Counted from the first letter of the stretch, positions 16,409 to 25,507 are shown. The stretch: 64,000 nucleotides of DNA from Yinghuangia sp051388915 (GCF_051388915.1 NZ_JBPKBH010000002.1:1-64000), one strand, 5' to 3'. A program made the numbers and translations. Notes: generated from the letters alone by a model not told the origin.

Positions 16409-17067
16409 GCCGCGCAGCCGCGCGACTGACTCCACGACAGCGCGACTCCACGACTCCGCGGCGTGGGGGCCTCGGGACGCCGAGGGTCGGGCCCCACCTT
16501 CCCGCCCCGTGAGCGAATGAGGAGGACTTGAGCCGCTTTCGATGGCTACTCGAACTATTGGGAACTTGGCGGATGTTCGCCCGATTTGCCGATCGTCAAC
16601 CGACGATTTCGTTGCTCCATTCGGGGGATCTCCGCGCCATTCGGTGGCCTCGGCGTCCGAGGGCAAAGCAGACTTCCTGAGAGGTCGACAGCGGTCGGCC
16701 GCGCATCGCCGACGGGCGGGGGGATGATCGGTGAGCCGCAACTTGCGCCCCCAGTCGGGTTTCGTGGCGCGGCCATGCTCGGTCGCCGGCGGCGCGGTGG
16801 GCTGTCTCGAACTCGAGAAGTCCGAGGGCGCCCGGGTGGTGAGCGTCAAACGCCTGAGCCACGACCGCGCACGGCTGGACACGACGCTGCACTATCCGGA
16901 GGGGTGAGCGCGGGGGGTCGTGGCGGAGAAGGGGCCTAATAGCAGGCCCTTGCCTCGTAACGCTGTGAAACCCCGGAACGCCACCGGCAGCCGGGGGCGG
17001 GCGGGCGCAAGCAGGGGCCGGCCACGCCGTCGTCCGCTCCGGCGACCCGCCGTCTCGCCTTGTCTCC
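16409..17067. other. Gene-poor stretch, possible decayed coding sequence
   Basis: No intact gene is supported. From 16731 to 16907 a short forward frame (58 codons, GTG start) ends in LSHDRARLDTTLHYPEG and reads like the end of a real protein, but it has no recognisable family or complete 5' part. The segment 16540-16700 is lower in GC than its surroundings. The last 150 bases precede the end of the reverse-strand lipoprotein gene and may contain its terminator. Confidence 0.35.
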
Positions 17068-17889
17068 CTACTTCTCCTTCATCTTCGCGGTCAGGCGCTG
17101 GACGACCAGCTCCGCGCCGCGAAACGCGATCTCCTGGGTCGTCTCCACATCCGGCGCCTTCAGGTCCACCGCGAGCGTCGCCACCACAACCGACCCCTGA
17201 CGGGCCATCACCCACACATACGGCGCGTTGCGTTCGCCCTTCGCATCGACCCAGATCGCGTCCATGACCAGCGCCTCGTCGACGTCGGCGAGTTCGTGCT
17301 CGTCGGTGGTCACGCTCGTCAGGCGCGCGCCGCCGGCGAGGGTCTGCGACGGGCAGCGCTTCGCGTCCTGGCGTACTTTCTCCAACGACTCCTTCGCGGC
17401 GTCCACGGTGTCGAACGCCGTCGCCCCCGACACCGCGAAGACCTGTTCGAGGCCGGAGGCGGTGGGGCTGAACGTGTAGCGGTACAGGTTCGCGACCGCG
17501 CCCGGCATCGTGCCGTCCTCGCGGCTCGTGCAGTCGTCGCCGAAGACGAACCGGGCGAGCGAGTCCTCCTCGTAGCCTTCCTGCCTCTGGTATTCGGGTC
17601 CCCAGTGGCGCGGTTCCAGCGGGACGGCGCGTACGACGTCCTTGGCCCGGTCGCCGAGCGGGATGTCGACGGTCGGGGACGGCGGCGGTGGCGGCGCGGG
17701 ACGGTCCGGCGACGGCCGCGCCGTGTCGCCGCCCAGAATGCGCGCTATGTCGTTGGTGGGCGCACCGTCGCCCTGCCCCGTCGCATCCGAATCGCTGCTG
17801 CACCCCGCGACCAGGACGGCCGCCAGCATGAAACCCGTGAACCCCGTGCCCCGCAGAACCAGCCCTCGACGACCCACCGTTGCCCCCAT
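17068..17889 (-). CDS. Secreted lipoprotein of unknown function
   Basis: A 273-residue protein with an N-terminal signal (GRRGLVLRGTGFTGFMLAAV) and a lipobox LVAGC, followed by a Ser/Asp-rich and then Pro-rich linker (PPPPPPSP) and a folded extracellular domain of about 190 residues. That domain has paired Cys residues (DDCTSRE and KRCPSQT) and alternating strands such as NAPYVWVMARQGSVVVATLAVD. This arrangement resembles the PknH-type extracellular sensor domains of actinobacteria, but I cannot claim homology. ATG at 17889 starts the signal peptide; the frame extends 19 codons further without purpose. It has no operon partner. Confidence 0.75.
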   Translation of the reverse strand: MGATVGRRGLVLRGTGFTGFMLAAVLVAGCSSDSDATGQGDGAPTNDIARILGGDTARPSPDRPAPPPPPSPTVDIPLGDRAKDVVRAVPLEPRHWGPEYQRQEGYEEDSLARFVFGDDCTSREDGTMPGAVANLYRYTFSPTASGLEQVFAVSGATAFDTVDAAKESLEKVRQDAKRCPSQTLAGGARLTSVTTDEHELADVDEALVMDAIWVDAKGERNAPYVWVMARQGSVVVATLAVDLKAPDVETTQEIAFRGAELVVQRLTAKMKEK

Positions 17890-18092
17890 GTGCGTGCGAT
17901 CAACTGACTGATTCTCCGCACATGGAGGCAACAGAGTCGACACCATCCCGGTGACGGTTTGCGGCCGGGCCGCCGGCCGGACCGCTGGCCGTGCCGCCGG
18001 CCGGTCGCCGGTGGGGCCGTCGTTCGCGCGTCGTCAGCCGGGCCGAGAGCCGGGACATCGGTCGGGCCGAAGCCCGGTCGTGAGTCGGGCCG

Positions 18093-19508
18093 TCAACCGC
18101 GCCGCAGCATCAGCGCGCTCAGCGCCGCCGCGAGGGCGACCCCCGCCAGGCCCAGGCCCGTCGTCCAGCCCGCCTGCGCGGCGCCCGCGCCGATCCGTTC
18201 CAAATACACCGTGCCGAACACCGCCACCCCCAGCACCTGCCCGAACTGCGTGACGGTGGCCAGGAGTCCGCTCGCGTCCGGGGCGTCGACCGGCGCCACC
18301 CGCCGCAGGCCCAGCGCCATCACCGGGCTGAACGCGGCCCCCAGCGACGCCCCGACGGCCCCGAGTACCGCGATCAGCACGGCCTGGTTCGCGTCCTCGT
18401 GCTGCGCCCATGCGAGGCCGAGGTACGACGCCGCCACCGGAACCATCGCGACGGCCGGCAGATGCCGGTGGTAACGGGCGGGCAGGCGTTGCCAGTTCAG
18501 GCTGACCACGGCGAAGACGAGCGCCGCCGGTACGAACACCCCTCCCGCGTGCAGCGCCGAGTAGCCGAGCCCGCCTTGCAGGTAGAGGGCGGAGGTGAAC
18601 AGGAATCCGGCGTACGACGCCATCACCAGCGTCATCGTCACCGCCGCCGGGGTCACACCGGGTGTGCGCAGCAGCCGCCCGGACACCAGCGGTGCGCCGC
18701 CGCGCGCCTCGACACCACGTTCCACCACCGCGAACAGCGCGAACAGCACAGCCCCCGCGGCCATGCACACCCAGCCCCACAGCGGCCAGTCCTCCTCGTG
18801 CCCGAGCACCAGCGGCACCACGAGCAGCACGATTGCGGGCGACACCACCAGCAGCCCGCGCAGGTCGAGGCGCCTCGCGGTCTCCGCCCGGTCCGGCGGC
18901 ATGAGACGCGGTACGGCGGCCAGCAGGGCCAGGCCCACCGGCACATTCACCAGGAACACCGGGCGCCACGAGAGCCCGAACAGGTCGGCCGTCACCAGTA
19001 CGCCGCCGAGCACCTGCCCGGCGACCGCGCCTCCGGCGATGACCGCGGCGTACAGGCCGAGCGCCTTCGCCCGTGCCTCGCCCTGGAACTGACGTTGGAT
19101 CACGGACAGCACCTGAGGCACCATCAGTGCGGCCCCCGCGCCCTGCACCGCCCGCGCGGCGATCAGCGACCCGGTCTCCGGCGCGACCCCGCACGCGAGC
19201 GAGGCCGCGGTGAACACGGCGAGACCGGTGACGAACAGCCGCCGGTACCCGAACATGCCCCCGAGCCGCGACCCGGTGACGATGAGCGCCGCGTACACGA
19301 TCGTGTACCCGGCGACGATGAACTGGAGTGCGGCGCCCGAGGCGTCAAGGTCCTCACGCAACGTCGGAGCCGCAACGTTGACCACGGAGACGTCCAGCAA
19401 CGCCATGAACTGCCCGGTGAGCACCGCGGCAAGCAGCAACCCGGGCCGCCCCGCCCCCGACGGACCCTCCGTCGCACGCAGCGGACGGGAAAGTGTTGTC
19501 TCAGTCAT
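18093..19508 (-). CDS. MFS drug efflux transporter (EmrB/QacA type)
   Basis: A 471-residue inner-membrane drug:proton antiporter with about 14 transmembrane helices. Seen: the helix-1 motif LLDVSVVNVAAPTLREDL (motif D1 of the DHA2 family), GSRLGGMFGYRRLF (motif A between helices 2 and 3), the AVQGAGAALMVPQVLSVI segment (motif B), and VAGQVLGGVLV (motif C of antiporters). ATG at 19508 gives the usual cytosolic start. Its promoter region contains a palindromic site (19551-19568) that is also found upstream of the MmyB regulator at 19988, so the two genes probably form one regulatory unit for a toxic compound. The substrate is unknown. Confidence 0.9.
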   Translation of the reverse strand: MTETTLSRPLRATEGPSGAGRPGLLLAAVLTGQFMALLDVSVVNVAAPTLREDLDASGAALQFIVAGYTIVYAALIVTGSRLGGMFGYRRLFVTGLAVFTAASLACGVAPETGSLIAARAVQGAGAALMVPQVLSVIQRQFQGEARAKALGLYAAVIAGGAVAGQVLGGVLVTADLFGLSWRPVFLVNVPVGLALLAAVPRLMPPDRAETARRLDLRGLLVVSPAIVLLVVPLVLGHEEDWPLWGWVCMAAGAVLFALFAVVERGVEARGGAPLVSGRLLRTPGVTPAAVTMTLVMASYAGFLFTSALYLQGGLGYSALHAGGVFVPAALVFAVVSLNWQRLPARYHRHLPAVAMVPVAASYLGLAWAQHEDANQAVLIAVLGAVGASLGAAFSPVMALGLRRVAPVDAPDASGLLATVTQFGQVLGVAVFGTVYLERIGAGAAQAGWTTGLGLAGVALAAALSALMLRRG

Positions 19509-19550
19509 CCCCCAACCGTGACCGCGCGCCCATACCCGTAACAGAAGCCT

Positions 19551-19568
19551 GTTTATCCGGGTATAACC
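19551..19568. promoter_or_regulatory. Putative operator upstream of the MFS gene
   Basis: GTTTATCCGGGTATAACC, an imperfect inverted repeat (GTTTAT/ATAACC half-sites), lies 43 bases upstream of the MFS start codon. The core TTATCCGGGTA recurs at 19931-19941 before the MmyB regulator. The shared site suggests that the regulator binds both promoters. Confidence 0.5.
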
Positions 19569-19699
19569 AACACCCGGAACCCACATCGCAGTTCAGAACG
19601 CCGCTTGTCGGGGCCACGCGACGACGCCCACACTCGGAACGTTCCCGAACGCCACGCCGCCGTGCGGCATCGACACGGCAGAGAAGGAGCTTCGATTCG

Positions 19700-19896
19700 A
19701 TGAACGACAGGCCCGCTCCCGGCGAATGGTTCAAGTCCAGCTACAGCAACAACCAGGGGGGGAAACTGCGTCGAGGGGGCGCGGCTCGGTGTTCGTGGGA
19801 TGGCGGTTCGTGACAGCAAGGACACCGCGCGGGGTGCTCGTTGTGGGAACCGCTTCTTGGGCGCTGCTCGCCTCTGCGCTGAAGGCGGCCGGCTGA
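19700..19896 (+). pseudogene. DUF397 gene with two frameshifts
   Basis: The sequence begins with ATG at 19700, well placed behind AAGGAG (19684-19689), and starts as a classic DUF397 protein (EWFKSSYSNNQGG). At a run of seven G (19756-19762) the frame slips. One base less would continue it as NCVEGARLGVRGMAVRDSK. A second shift near the four-G run at 19831-19834 is needed for the expected ending VLVVGTASWALLASALKAAG and the TGA at 19894-19896. The full-length protein would have about 64 residues. Both breaks lie in G runs, so sequencing error is a real alternative to true decay. It lies next to an MmyB-type HTH gene, though the usual DUF397 partner is a DUF5753 protein. Confidence 0.75.
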
Positions 19897-19906
19897 CGGT
19901 ACCCGG

Positions 19907-19945
19907 CTGGTACCGGTAACCGGCGCGTGGTTATCCGGGTACCAG
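19907..19945. promoter_or_regulatory. Putative operator upstream of the MmyB regulator
   Basis: A 39-base inverted repeat with perfect outer arms CTGGTACC (19907-19914) and GGTACCAG (19938-19945), and inner half-sites GGTAACC and GGTTATCC. It lies 42 bases before the start codon at 19988. Its right half contains TTATCCGGGTA, the same core as the site before the divergent MFS gene. It is likely an autoregulatory site. Confidence 0.55.
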
Positions 19946-19987
19946 GAGCACCTGGTTCGTCTTCGCCGTTGTGGCGAGGATGGATGG

Positions 19988-20935
19988 ATGACCAGTACTA
20001 GTGCGGTGGCCAAGGTGCCGCAGGCGGTGCGGCGCGGCGAGTTGTCGGCGTTCCTGCGCAGCCGGCGGGCGCGGATCACGCCGGGGGACGTCGGCCTGCC
20101 GGAGGGCACCCGTCGGCGTACCCCCGGCTTGCGTCGCGAGGAGGTCGCGCAGCTCGCCGGAGTGGGCGTCACCTGGTACACGTGGCTGGAGCAGGGGCGG
20201 CCGATCAAGGCCAGTGCGCAGGTGCTCGACGCGGTGTCGCGCACGCTGCGGCTGGACGTCGCCGAGCGCGAGCACCTGTACCAACTCGCGGGCATCCCCT
20301 CGGTGTCGCGGCCGGACAGCACCGACCACGTACGGCCCGAGGTGCAGGGGATCCTCGACCACCTCGTCCCGCTTCCCGCGGCGGTCTACAACGCGCGGTG
20401 GGACGTGCTGGCGTGGAACGCGACGTACGCGATGCTCTTCCCCGGCGTGTCGAGTGCGGCGCGGGCGGAGCGGAACGTCATGTGGAACATTTTCACGAAG
20501 CCGGAGTGCTGCTGCCCGTTCATGGACCCGACCCTGGAGATGCCGCGCATGGTGGCCTCGCTGCGCCCGGCCTACGGGCGGCACATCGGCGAGCCCGCGT
20601 GGGTCGCCTTCGTACAGCGGTTGTGCGAGGCGAGTACCGAGTTCGCAGCACTGTGGGCGCGACAGGACGTGCTGGTGGGGGACGCGTACGTGAAGCGGCT
20701 GCGGCATCCGGAGGTCGGCGAGATCCGGGTGACCGTGACCTCGATGGCGTTGGAGGTGCCGGAGACGCGGATGAACGTCTACACGGCCGTGGACGCGGAG
20801 TCGCGCGCCGCCATCGACCGCCTGCGCACGATCGCCCGACCGCGGGTCGGCTGCCCGGGGCACGGGTACGTCCACTACCGCAACCCGGCCTTCGCCGCGG
20901 CCGATTCGGCCCTCGCAGGTGCCGCCGAAAGCTGA
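19988..20935 (+). CDS. XRE-type regulator with MmyB ligand-binding domain
   Basis: A 315-residue transcription factor. The HTH lies at about residues 16-80 and shows the subfamily hallmark RRTPGLRREEVAQLAGVGVTWYTWLEQGR. The remainder is the MmyB-like ligand-binding domain (ARWDVLAWNATYAMLFP; RFGD-like WARQDV; HPEVGEIRVTVTSMALEV). MmyB itself governs methylenomycin production, and most relatives control an adjacent transporter or reductase. The shared palindromic sites at 19551 and 19907 tie this gene to the divergent MFS pump. Confidence 0.9.
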   Translation: MTSTSAVAKVPQAVRRGELSAFLRSRRARITPGDVGLPEGTRRRTPGLRREEVAQLAGVGVTWYTWLEQGRPIKASAQVLDAVSRTLRLDVAEREHLYQLAGIPSVSRPDSTDHVRPEVQGILDHLVPLPAAVYNARWDVLAWNATYAMLFPGVSSAARAERNVMWNIFTKPECCCPFMDPTLEMPRMVASLRPAYGRHIGEPAWVAFVQRLCEASTEFAALWARQDVLVGDAYVKRLRHPEVGEIRVTVTSMALEVPETRMNVYTAVDAESRAAIDRLRTIARPRVGCPGHGYVHYRNPAFAAADSALAGAAES

Positions 20936-21036
20936 AGGCGGCGGCCGACCGGTAGCCGCGGTGCCCGCCTTGGCGTTCTTCGCTGGTCGGCGAACACCGA
21001 ACCTCTGTGTGACTGTTGGGCGGGTACCCTGCGGAA

Positions 21037-21837
21037 GTGCCGTACCAGCTCAACGCCGTCATAGGCAGTTTCGACCTGCTCAGGAGCCGCACTGCCGGGA
21101 TTCGCGAAACGGCCGTCGCCCCGCTCCGGCAGGGCATGGGGCTGGTTCCTGTCACCGAACAGCTCCTCGGCGACCAGACGGGGCATATCAGCCGAACCGG
21201 CACCGGACTTGGTCAACCGTTCACGGTGACGTCGCCGGTCTTCGAGCAGACCTTGAGCGACTGGTCCCGGGGCGGGCCGATTGCCTACGTGGAGGCGGAT
21301 TTCCACGGAGGGGACGGGTGCCAGGCCGCTGCCGTCTGGCGTACCGGCGCGAAGGCGTGGGGTACGGCTCGTACCTGGGACTTCACCGGCCCACGGGAAG
21401 ATTGGCCGATCAATGCCGCGCTCGCCCTGCTCGATGTCGTTCCGAGCAGCTTCGAACGGGCGGACCACCACGACCTGTTCCTGGAGGTGGGGCTTGGCTG
21501 GGAACAGGACACGGAGGGCTGGCAGTCGGCCGGCCGGAGCGCTCTGTGGGCGGCAAGCTACGACGAATGGCATCAGGAGCACCTGAAGGAACAGGCGAGA
21601 ACAGCACGTGCCGCCGCGGACATTGAGAAGCGCAGGAGGCTTCCCGGCGTTCCGGTGGCTCTTGACGGTAAGGCGATCATCGAGCTGCTCGGCCTCTCTC
21701 CGGGCCCGCTCGTCGGTGCGGCCACCCGCCATCTACAAGAGCTGCATCTCGAACGCGGCCCGCTGTCACGGGAAGAGGCCGTCACCCTGTTGAGGACCTG
21801 GGCCGCGGAGCAGGACACGGGATGCCGAGGCCGGTGA
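21037..21837 (+). CDS. Hypothetical protein with tRNA-nucleotidyltransferase-like tail
   Basis: A 266-residue cytoplasmic protein of unknown role. Residues 1-200 match no family I know and are rich in Trp and acidic residues (GPREDWPINAALALLDVV; WEQDTEGWQSAGRSALWAASYDEW). The last 55 residues (LDGKAIIELLGLSPGPLVGA, then ATRHLQELHLERGPLSREEAVTLLRTW) closely resemble the C-terminal helical domain of CCA-adding tRNA nucleotidyltransferases, without the catalytic head. GTG at 21037 is chosen because the only earlier in-frame start is a poor TTG. It lies 101 bases after the MmyB gene on the same strand. It might bind RNA, which is inference. Confidence 0.8.
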   Translation: MPYQLNAVIGSFDLLRSRTAGIRETAVAPLRQGMGLVPVTEQLLGDQTGHISRTGTGLGQPFTVTSPVFEQTLSDWSRGGPIAYVEADFHGGDGCQAAAVWRTGAKAWGTARTWDFTGPREDWPINAALALLDVVPSSFERADHHDLFLEVGLGWEQDTEGWQSAGRSALWAASYDEWHQEHLKEQARTARAAADIEKRRRLPGVPVALDGKAIIELLGLSPGPLVGAATRHLQELHLERGPLSREEAVTLLRTWAAEQDTGCRGR

Positions 21838-21962
21838 TCGGTCAAGTGTTGGTTCTGCTGTGAACGGGCGCGGGACGAGTGCCTTCGCATCCCGTCCCGC
21901 GCCCGCCGGTACCCCCACTACCTCGTAGGGCCCCCGACGCCCCGACGCCCCCTCAGCCGCTG

Positions 21963-24245
21963 TCAGCCCGCCGTCGCCTCCGCGAACTTCCGTACGGCCT
22001 CGTCGATCTGCTCGTCGTTCACCGGGAATCCGGGGAACCGGGCCAGGCGGGACAGGGGGATCGCGCGGATCATCTGGCCGCTCTCCGGGTCGAACAGCAT
22101 CGCCGCGAAGCCCTCGGTGCCGACCGCCTCGCGCAGCCACGGGCCCGCGGCCGGGTGGGCGAACCACTGCTCGGCGGTGGAGTCGGCCTGGAGCGGCACC
22201 GCGTAGGCGTCGCCGGTGAGTTCGACGGTGCCCTCGGCGCGGATGTCGCGTGAGGACGCCCCGACGCGCAGCCCGAAGGCGCCGCTCTCGACGATCCAGC
22301 GGCCCACGGCTTCGTGCCAGAAGGCGAACGCCCGCCGCCCCAGCGTCAGCGTGACCGGGGCGCTCTCGCCCGGCTCCAGCGTGACCCGGGCGAAGGCGCG
22401 CAGCTCCTGCTCCGGCCGGAAGACCGACGCCTCGGGGTCGGTCACGTACAGCTGCACGGTCTCGGTGGCCGCGCGGTCGCCGGTGTTGGTCACCGTGACC
22501 GTGACGTCGACCTGCGGTTCGGCGCCGTCCGCGCGGACCGCGATCTCCAACCCGTCGTAGCCGAAGGTCGTGTACGACAGTCCGTGCCCGAACGGGTAGG
22601 CCACCGGCAGCCGGTGCGCGTCGTACCAGCGGTACCCGATCAGGAGGCCCTCGCCGTACTGCACGCGCCCGAAGTCGCCGGGGAAGTTGCCGATGGTCGG
22701 GTTGTCCTCGTAGCGCACCGGGATGGTCTCGGCGAGCCTGCCGGACGGAGAGACCGCGCCGAGGAGCAGGTCCGCGACCGCGCTGCCGCCGGCCTGGCCG
22801 AGCAGCCAGGTCTCCAGGAGCGCCTTGGCGCGGTCCTGCCAGGGGGCGAGGGTGACGACGGATCCGTTGGACAGCACGACGACGAGGTTCGGGTTCGCGT
22901 CGGCGACGGCGTGGAGCAGGGCTGTCTGCTGGGCCGGGAGGTCCATGTGCGCGCGGTCGTAGCCCTCGGACTCGTACGACGGCGGCTGGCCGAGGAACAG
23001 GACGGCGACCTCCGCGGCCGCCGCGGTGGCGACGGCCTCGGCGACGAGTGCGTCGTCGGCGTCCTCGGACTCGATGACGTACCCGGCGGCGAAGGCGACC
23101 TCGCGGGTGCCGTCGAGGGCGGACCGCAGCGCGTCCAGGGCGGAGTCGATGCGGGTGGGGTTGACCTGCGAGGACCCGGCGCCCTGGTAGCGGGGCGTAC
23201 GCGCGAACTCGCCGATGACCGCGACGGTTCCGCCCGCGGCCGGGTCGAGGGGGAGCAGACCGCCCTCGTTCTTGAGCAGGACGGCGCTCGCGGCGGCGGC
23301 CTCGCGGGCGAGGGCGTGGTGCGCGTCGGCGTCGTATCCGGCCGGGTCGGCGAGGGCGGGGAGCGCGCGGTCGATCAGGGTGAGGACGCGGGTGACGGCG
23401 AGGTCGACGTCGGCCTGGGTGAGCTGTCCGGAGGCGACGGCGTCCAGGATGATGCGCGTCCCGGCGCCGCCGGAGGACGGCATCTCCAGGTCGAGGCCCG
23501 CGGCGACGGTCTCGGCACGGCGGCTGACCCCGCCCCAGTCGGAGACGACCAGCCCGCGGAAGCCCCAGTCGCCGCGCAGGATTTCGGTGAGCAGTTGGCG
23601 GTGCTCGGCGACGTACGTGCCGTTGACGCGGTTGTACGACGACATCACGGTCCACGGGTCGGCCTTGGTGACGACCGTCTCGAACGCCGGCAGGTAGATC
23701 TCGCGCAGCGTGCGCTCGTCGACCTCGGCGGAGACGGTCATGCGGTCGGTCTCCTGGTTGTTGGCGGCGTAGTGCTTGACCGACACGCCGACGCCCTGGC
23801 TCTGCACGCCCTGGGTGAACGCCGCGCCCAGCTCGCCGGCCAGCGCCGGGTCCTCGGAGTAGTACTCGAAGTTGCGGCCGCAGAGCGGCGAGCGCTTCAT
23901 GTTGACGCCCGGGCCGAGGACGATGGCGACGCGCTCGGTGCGGCACTCGCGTCCGATCGCCTCGCCGACGCGGGCGAGGAGCGCGGTGTCCCAGCTCGAC
24001 GCGAGGCCCGCGGCGGGCGGGAAGCAGGTGGCCGGGACGCTGGCGAGCAGGCCGAGGTGGTCGCCGCTCTCGTCCTGCTTGCGAAGGCCGTGCGGGCCGT
24101 CGGACAGCATGATCGCGGGGATGCCGAGGCGCTCGATCGGCTGGGTCCGCCAGAAGTCGGAGCCGTCCAGGAGCGCGGCCTTCTCCTCAAGGGTGAGTTC
24201 GGCGAGCAGTGCGGGGATGTCGAGCCGTGCGGCGTCGCTGGTCAT
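21963..24245 (-). CDS. Family 3 glycoside hydrolase (beta-glucosidase-like)
   Basis: A 760-residue GH3 enzyme without a signal peptide, so probably cytoplasmic, hydrolysing imported beta-linked oligosaccharides or glycosides. Domain order: (beta/alpha)8 barrel with GPGVNMKRSPLCGRNFEYYSEDP, VKHYAANNQE and the nucleophile region VVSDWGG (Asp236); an alpha/beta sandwich with FLGQPPSYESEGYDR; and an FnIII-like C-terminal domain (GDRAATETVQLYV...ELRAF). About 80 extra residues follow. The length is normal for the clade. It is divergent from a TetR gene, with two direct repeats in between that are probable operators. Confidence 0.92.
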   Translation of the reverse strand: MTSDAARLDIPALLAELTLEEKAALLDGSDFWRTQPIERLGIPAIMLSDGPHGLRKQDESGDHLGLLASVPATCFPPAAGLASSWDTALLARVGEAIGRECRTERVAIVLGPGVNMKRSPLCGRNFEYYSEDPALAGELGAAFTQGVQSQGVGVSVKHYAANNQETDRMTVSAEVDERTLREIYLPAFETVVTKADPWTVMSSYNRVNGTYVAEHRQLLTEILRGDWGFRGLVVSDWGGVSRRAETVAAGLDLEMPSSGGAGTRIILDAVASGQLTQADVDLAVTRVLTLIDRALPALADPAGYDADAHHALAREAAAASAVLLKNEGGLLPLDPAAGGTVAVIGEFARTPRYQGAGSSQVNPTRIDSALDALRSALDGTREVAFAAGYVIESEDADDALVAEAVATAAAAEVAVLFLGQPPSYESEGYDRAHMDLPAQQTALLHAVADANPNLVVVLSNGSVVTLAPWQDRAKALLETWLLGQAGGSAVADLLLGAVSPSGRLAETIPVRYEDNPTIGNFPGDFGRVQYGEGLLIGYRWYDAHRLPVAYPFGHGLSYTTFGYDGLEIAVRADGAEPQVDVTVTVTNTGDRAATETVQLYVTDPEASVFRPEQELRAFARVTLEPGESAPVTLTLGRRAFAFWHEAVGRWIVESGAFGLRVGASSRDIRAEGTVELTGDAYAVPLQADSTAEQWFAHPAAGPWLREAVGTEGFAAMLFDPESGQMIRAIPLSRLARFPGFPVNDEQIDEAVRKFAEATAG

Positions 24246-24338
24246 TGCGTCGTCTCCGTGGTCGCGGTGGATGGACGGCCCGCTGCCGGTGCGTCCCAGG
24301 CTGGCGGTGGCGCCACTATAGGCACAATCCCGAGTGAG

Positions 24339-24384
24339 TGGTAAGTATTCAGCGGGAAAAACCTAGCTTATGGTAGGTATTGAG
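24339..24384. promoter_or_regulatory. Two direct repeats, probable regulator sites
   Basis: TGGTAAGTATTCAG (24339-24352) and TGGTAGGTATTGAG (24371-24384) agree at 12 of 14 positions and are spaced 32 bases apart, about three helical turns. They lie in the 242-base region between the divergent GH3 and TetR starts, in a stretch that is AT-richer than its surroundings. This fits cooperative binding by the neighbouring TetR protein, which is inference. Confidence 0.5.
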
Positions 24385-24487
24385 TGGTGTGGCATCCTGT
24401 CGCGCATCCGAGCGCACGCGCGGGCACCCGCCCACAGGCACGTGCGAGCACGCGAATCGAACGCGACGCGAGGCCGGGAGGAACGAC

Positions 24488-25090
24488 GTGACCGCCGCCG
24501 AGGCGCGGCGCGGCTACGCCAAGGGCCGCGCGAAACGCCGCGAGATCATCGACCAGGCCGTCGCCCTGTTCGGCGAGGTCGGCTACCGCGGCGCGTCGCT
24601 CCGCGAGATCGCGGCCCGCTGCGGCATCTCACACCCCGGGCTCATCCACCACTTCCCGACCAAGGAGGCCCTGCTGCTGGCCGTGCTCGCGCAACGGGAC
24701 GAGGACGACGCCCGGCGCGTCACCGCCTCGGGCGAGGTCGGCGTCGACCGCCTGCGGCGCATGGTCGAGGTGGTCGAGCTGAACACGCACCGCCGCGCGA
24801 TCGTCGAGATGTTCACGGCCCTGTCCGCCGAGGCCACCTCGCCGGACCACCCCGCGCACGAGTACTTCGCCGAGCGTTACCGCACCACCGTCGCGGGACT
24901 GGCGTACGACTACGCGCACGCCCGCAAGGCCGGGCTCCTGCGCCCCGGCGTCGACCCCGAGGACGCGGCCCGCCAACTCGTCGCGCTAATGGACGGGCTC
25001 CAGGTGCAGTGGCTGATCGACAGCGAGGGGACGGACATGGCCGCGATCGTGCGGGCACACGTCCAGGCGCAGCTGACGGTCGGCGTGTGA
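24488..25090 (+). CDS. TetR/AcrR-family repressor
   Basis: A 200-residue repressor with an N-terminal HTH (RREIIDQAVALFGEVGYRGA, SLREIAARCGISHPGLIHHF) and a helical C-terminal domain. GTG at 24488 is chosen because GGGAGGAA lies just upstream and the HTH begins about 15 residues in; the frame continues 36 codons upstream without homology. It is divergent from the GH3 gene and probably controls it through the direct repeats at 24339 and 24371. The inducer may be a sugar or glycoside released by the enzyme, which is inference. Confidence 0.88.
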   Translation: MTAAEARRGYAKGRAKRREIIDQAVALFGEVGYRGASLREIAARCGISHPGLIHHFPTKEALLLAVLAQRDEDDARRVTASGEVGVDRLRRMVEVVELNTHRRAIVEMFTALSAEATSPDHPAHEYFAERYRTTVAGLAYDYAHARKAGLLRPGVDPEDAARQLVALMDGLQVQWLIDSEGTDMAAIVRAHVQAQLTVGV

Positions 25091-25336
25091 GGCTCGGCAA
25101 TTGACGGTCGGCGTGTGGCGGTCGGAATGTGACTGCCGGCCCGGCCTCCGCTACCCGAACCTCACCGTCCGCTTCCGATCGCAGTGGGATCCGGCTCGTG
25201 GAGTCGACGGTACGGAGCCGAACGTACGCGCGACGCGCTGCCCGAGATCTCCCGGATTCCCCGCCCGGCGCGCTAACCTGCAAGTCAGGGGCCCTGTCCC
25301 GGGTCCTGCCGACGCCGTAGCCCCAGGGGAGGGCCC

Positions 25337-25507
25337 ATGTCCGGTGTCACCCCGAGCTCGACGAGCCGCGGCCTGGTCATATGCACCGGGATCTACCTCG
25401 CCCTCGCGTCGCTCTACTCCGCCATATACAGCCCGCCGGCGTGGATGTGGTTCGGATGGTCGGTCATGGCCATCGCGACCGTGATCCTCGTCGTCACCGA
25501 TCGCTGA
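25337..25507 (+). CDS. Small membrane protein, 56 residues
   Basis: ATG at 25337 follows a strong GGGGAGGG site by 4 bases. The 56-residue product has two hydrophobic segments, GLVICTGIYLALASLYSAIY and WMWFGWSVMAIATVILVV, joined by a short SPPA turn, with a polar N-terminus (MSGVTPSSTSRG) and a charged end (TDR). It is a plausible two-span membrane protein with actinobacterial codon use. No family is recognised and no operon partner is evident. Confidence 0.65.
   Translation: MSGVTPSSTSRGLVICTGIYLALASLYSAIYSPPAWMWFGWSVMAIATVILVVTDR

Noticed and set aside
16731..16907. 58-codon frame as a real gene
   Set aside because: It has no clear ribosome-binding site and no family, and the neighbouring sequence reads as decayed; it is only mentioned in the gap note.
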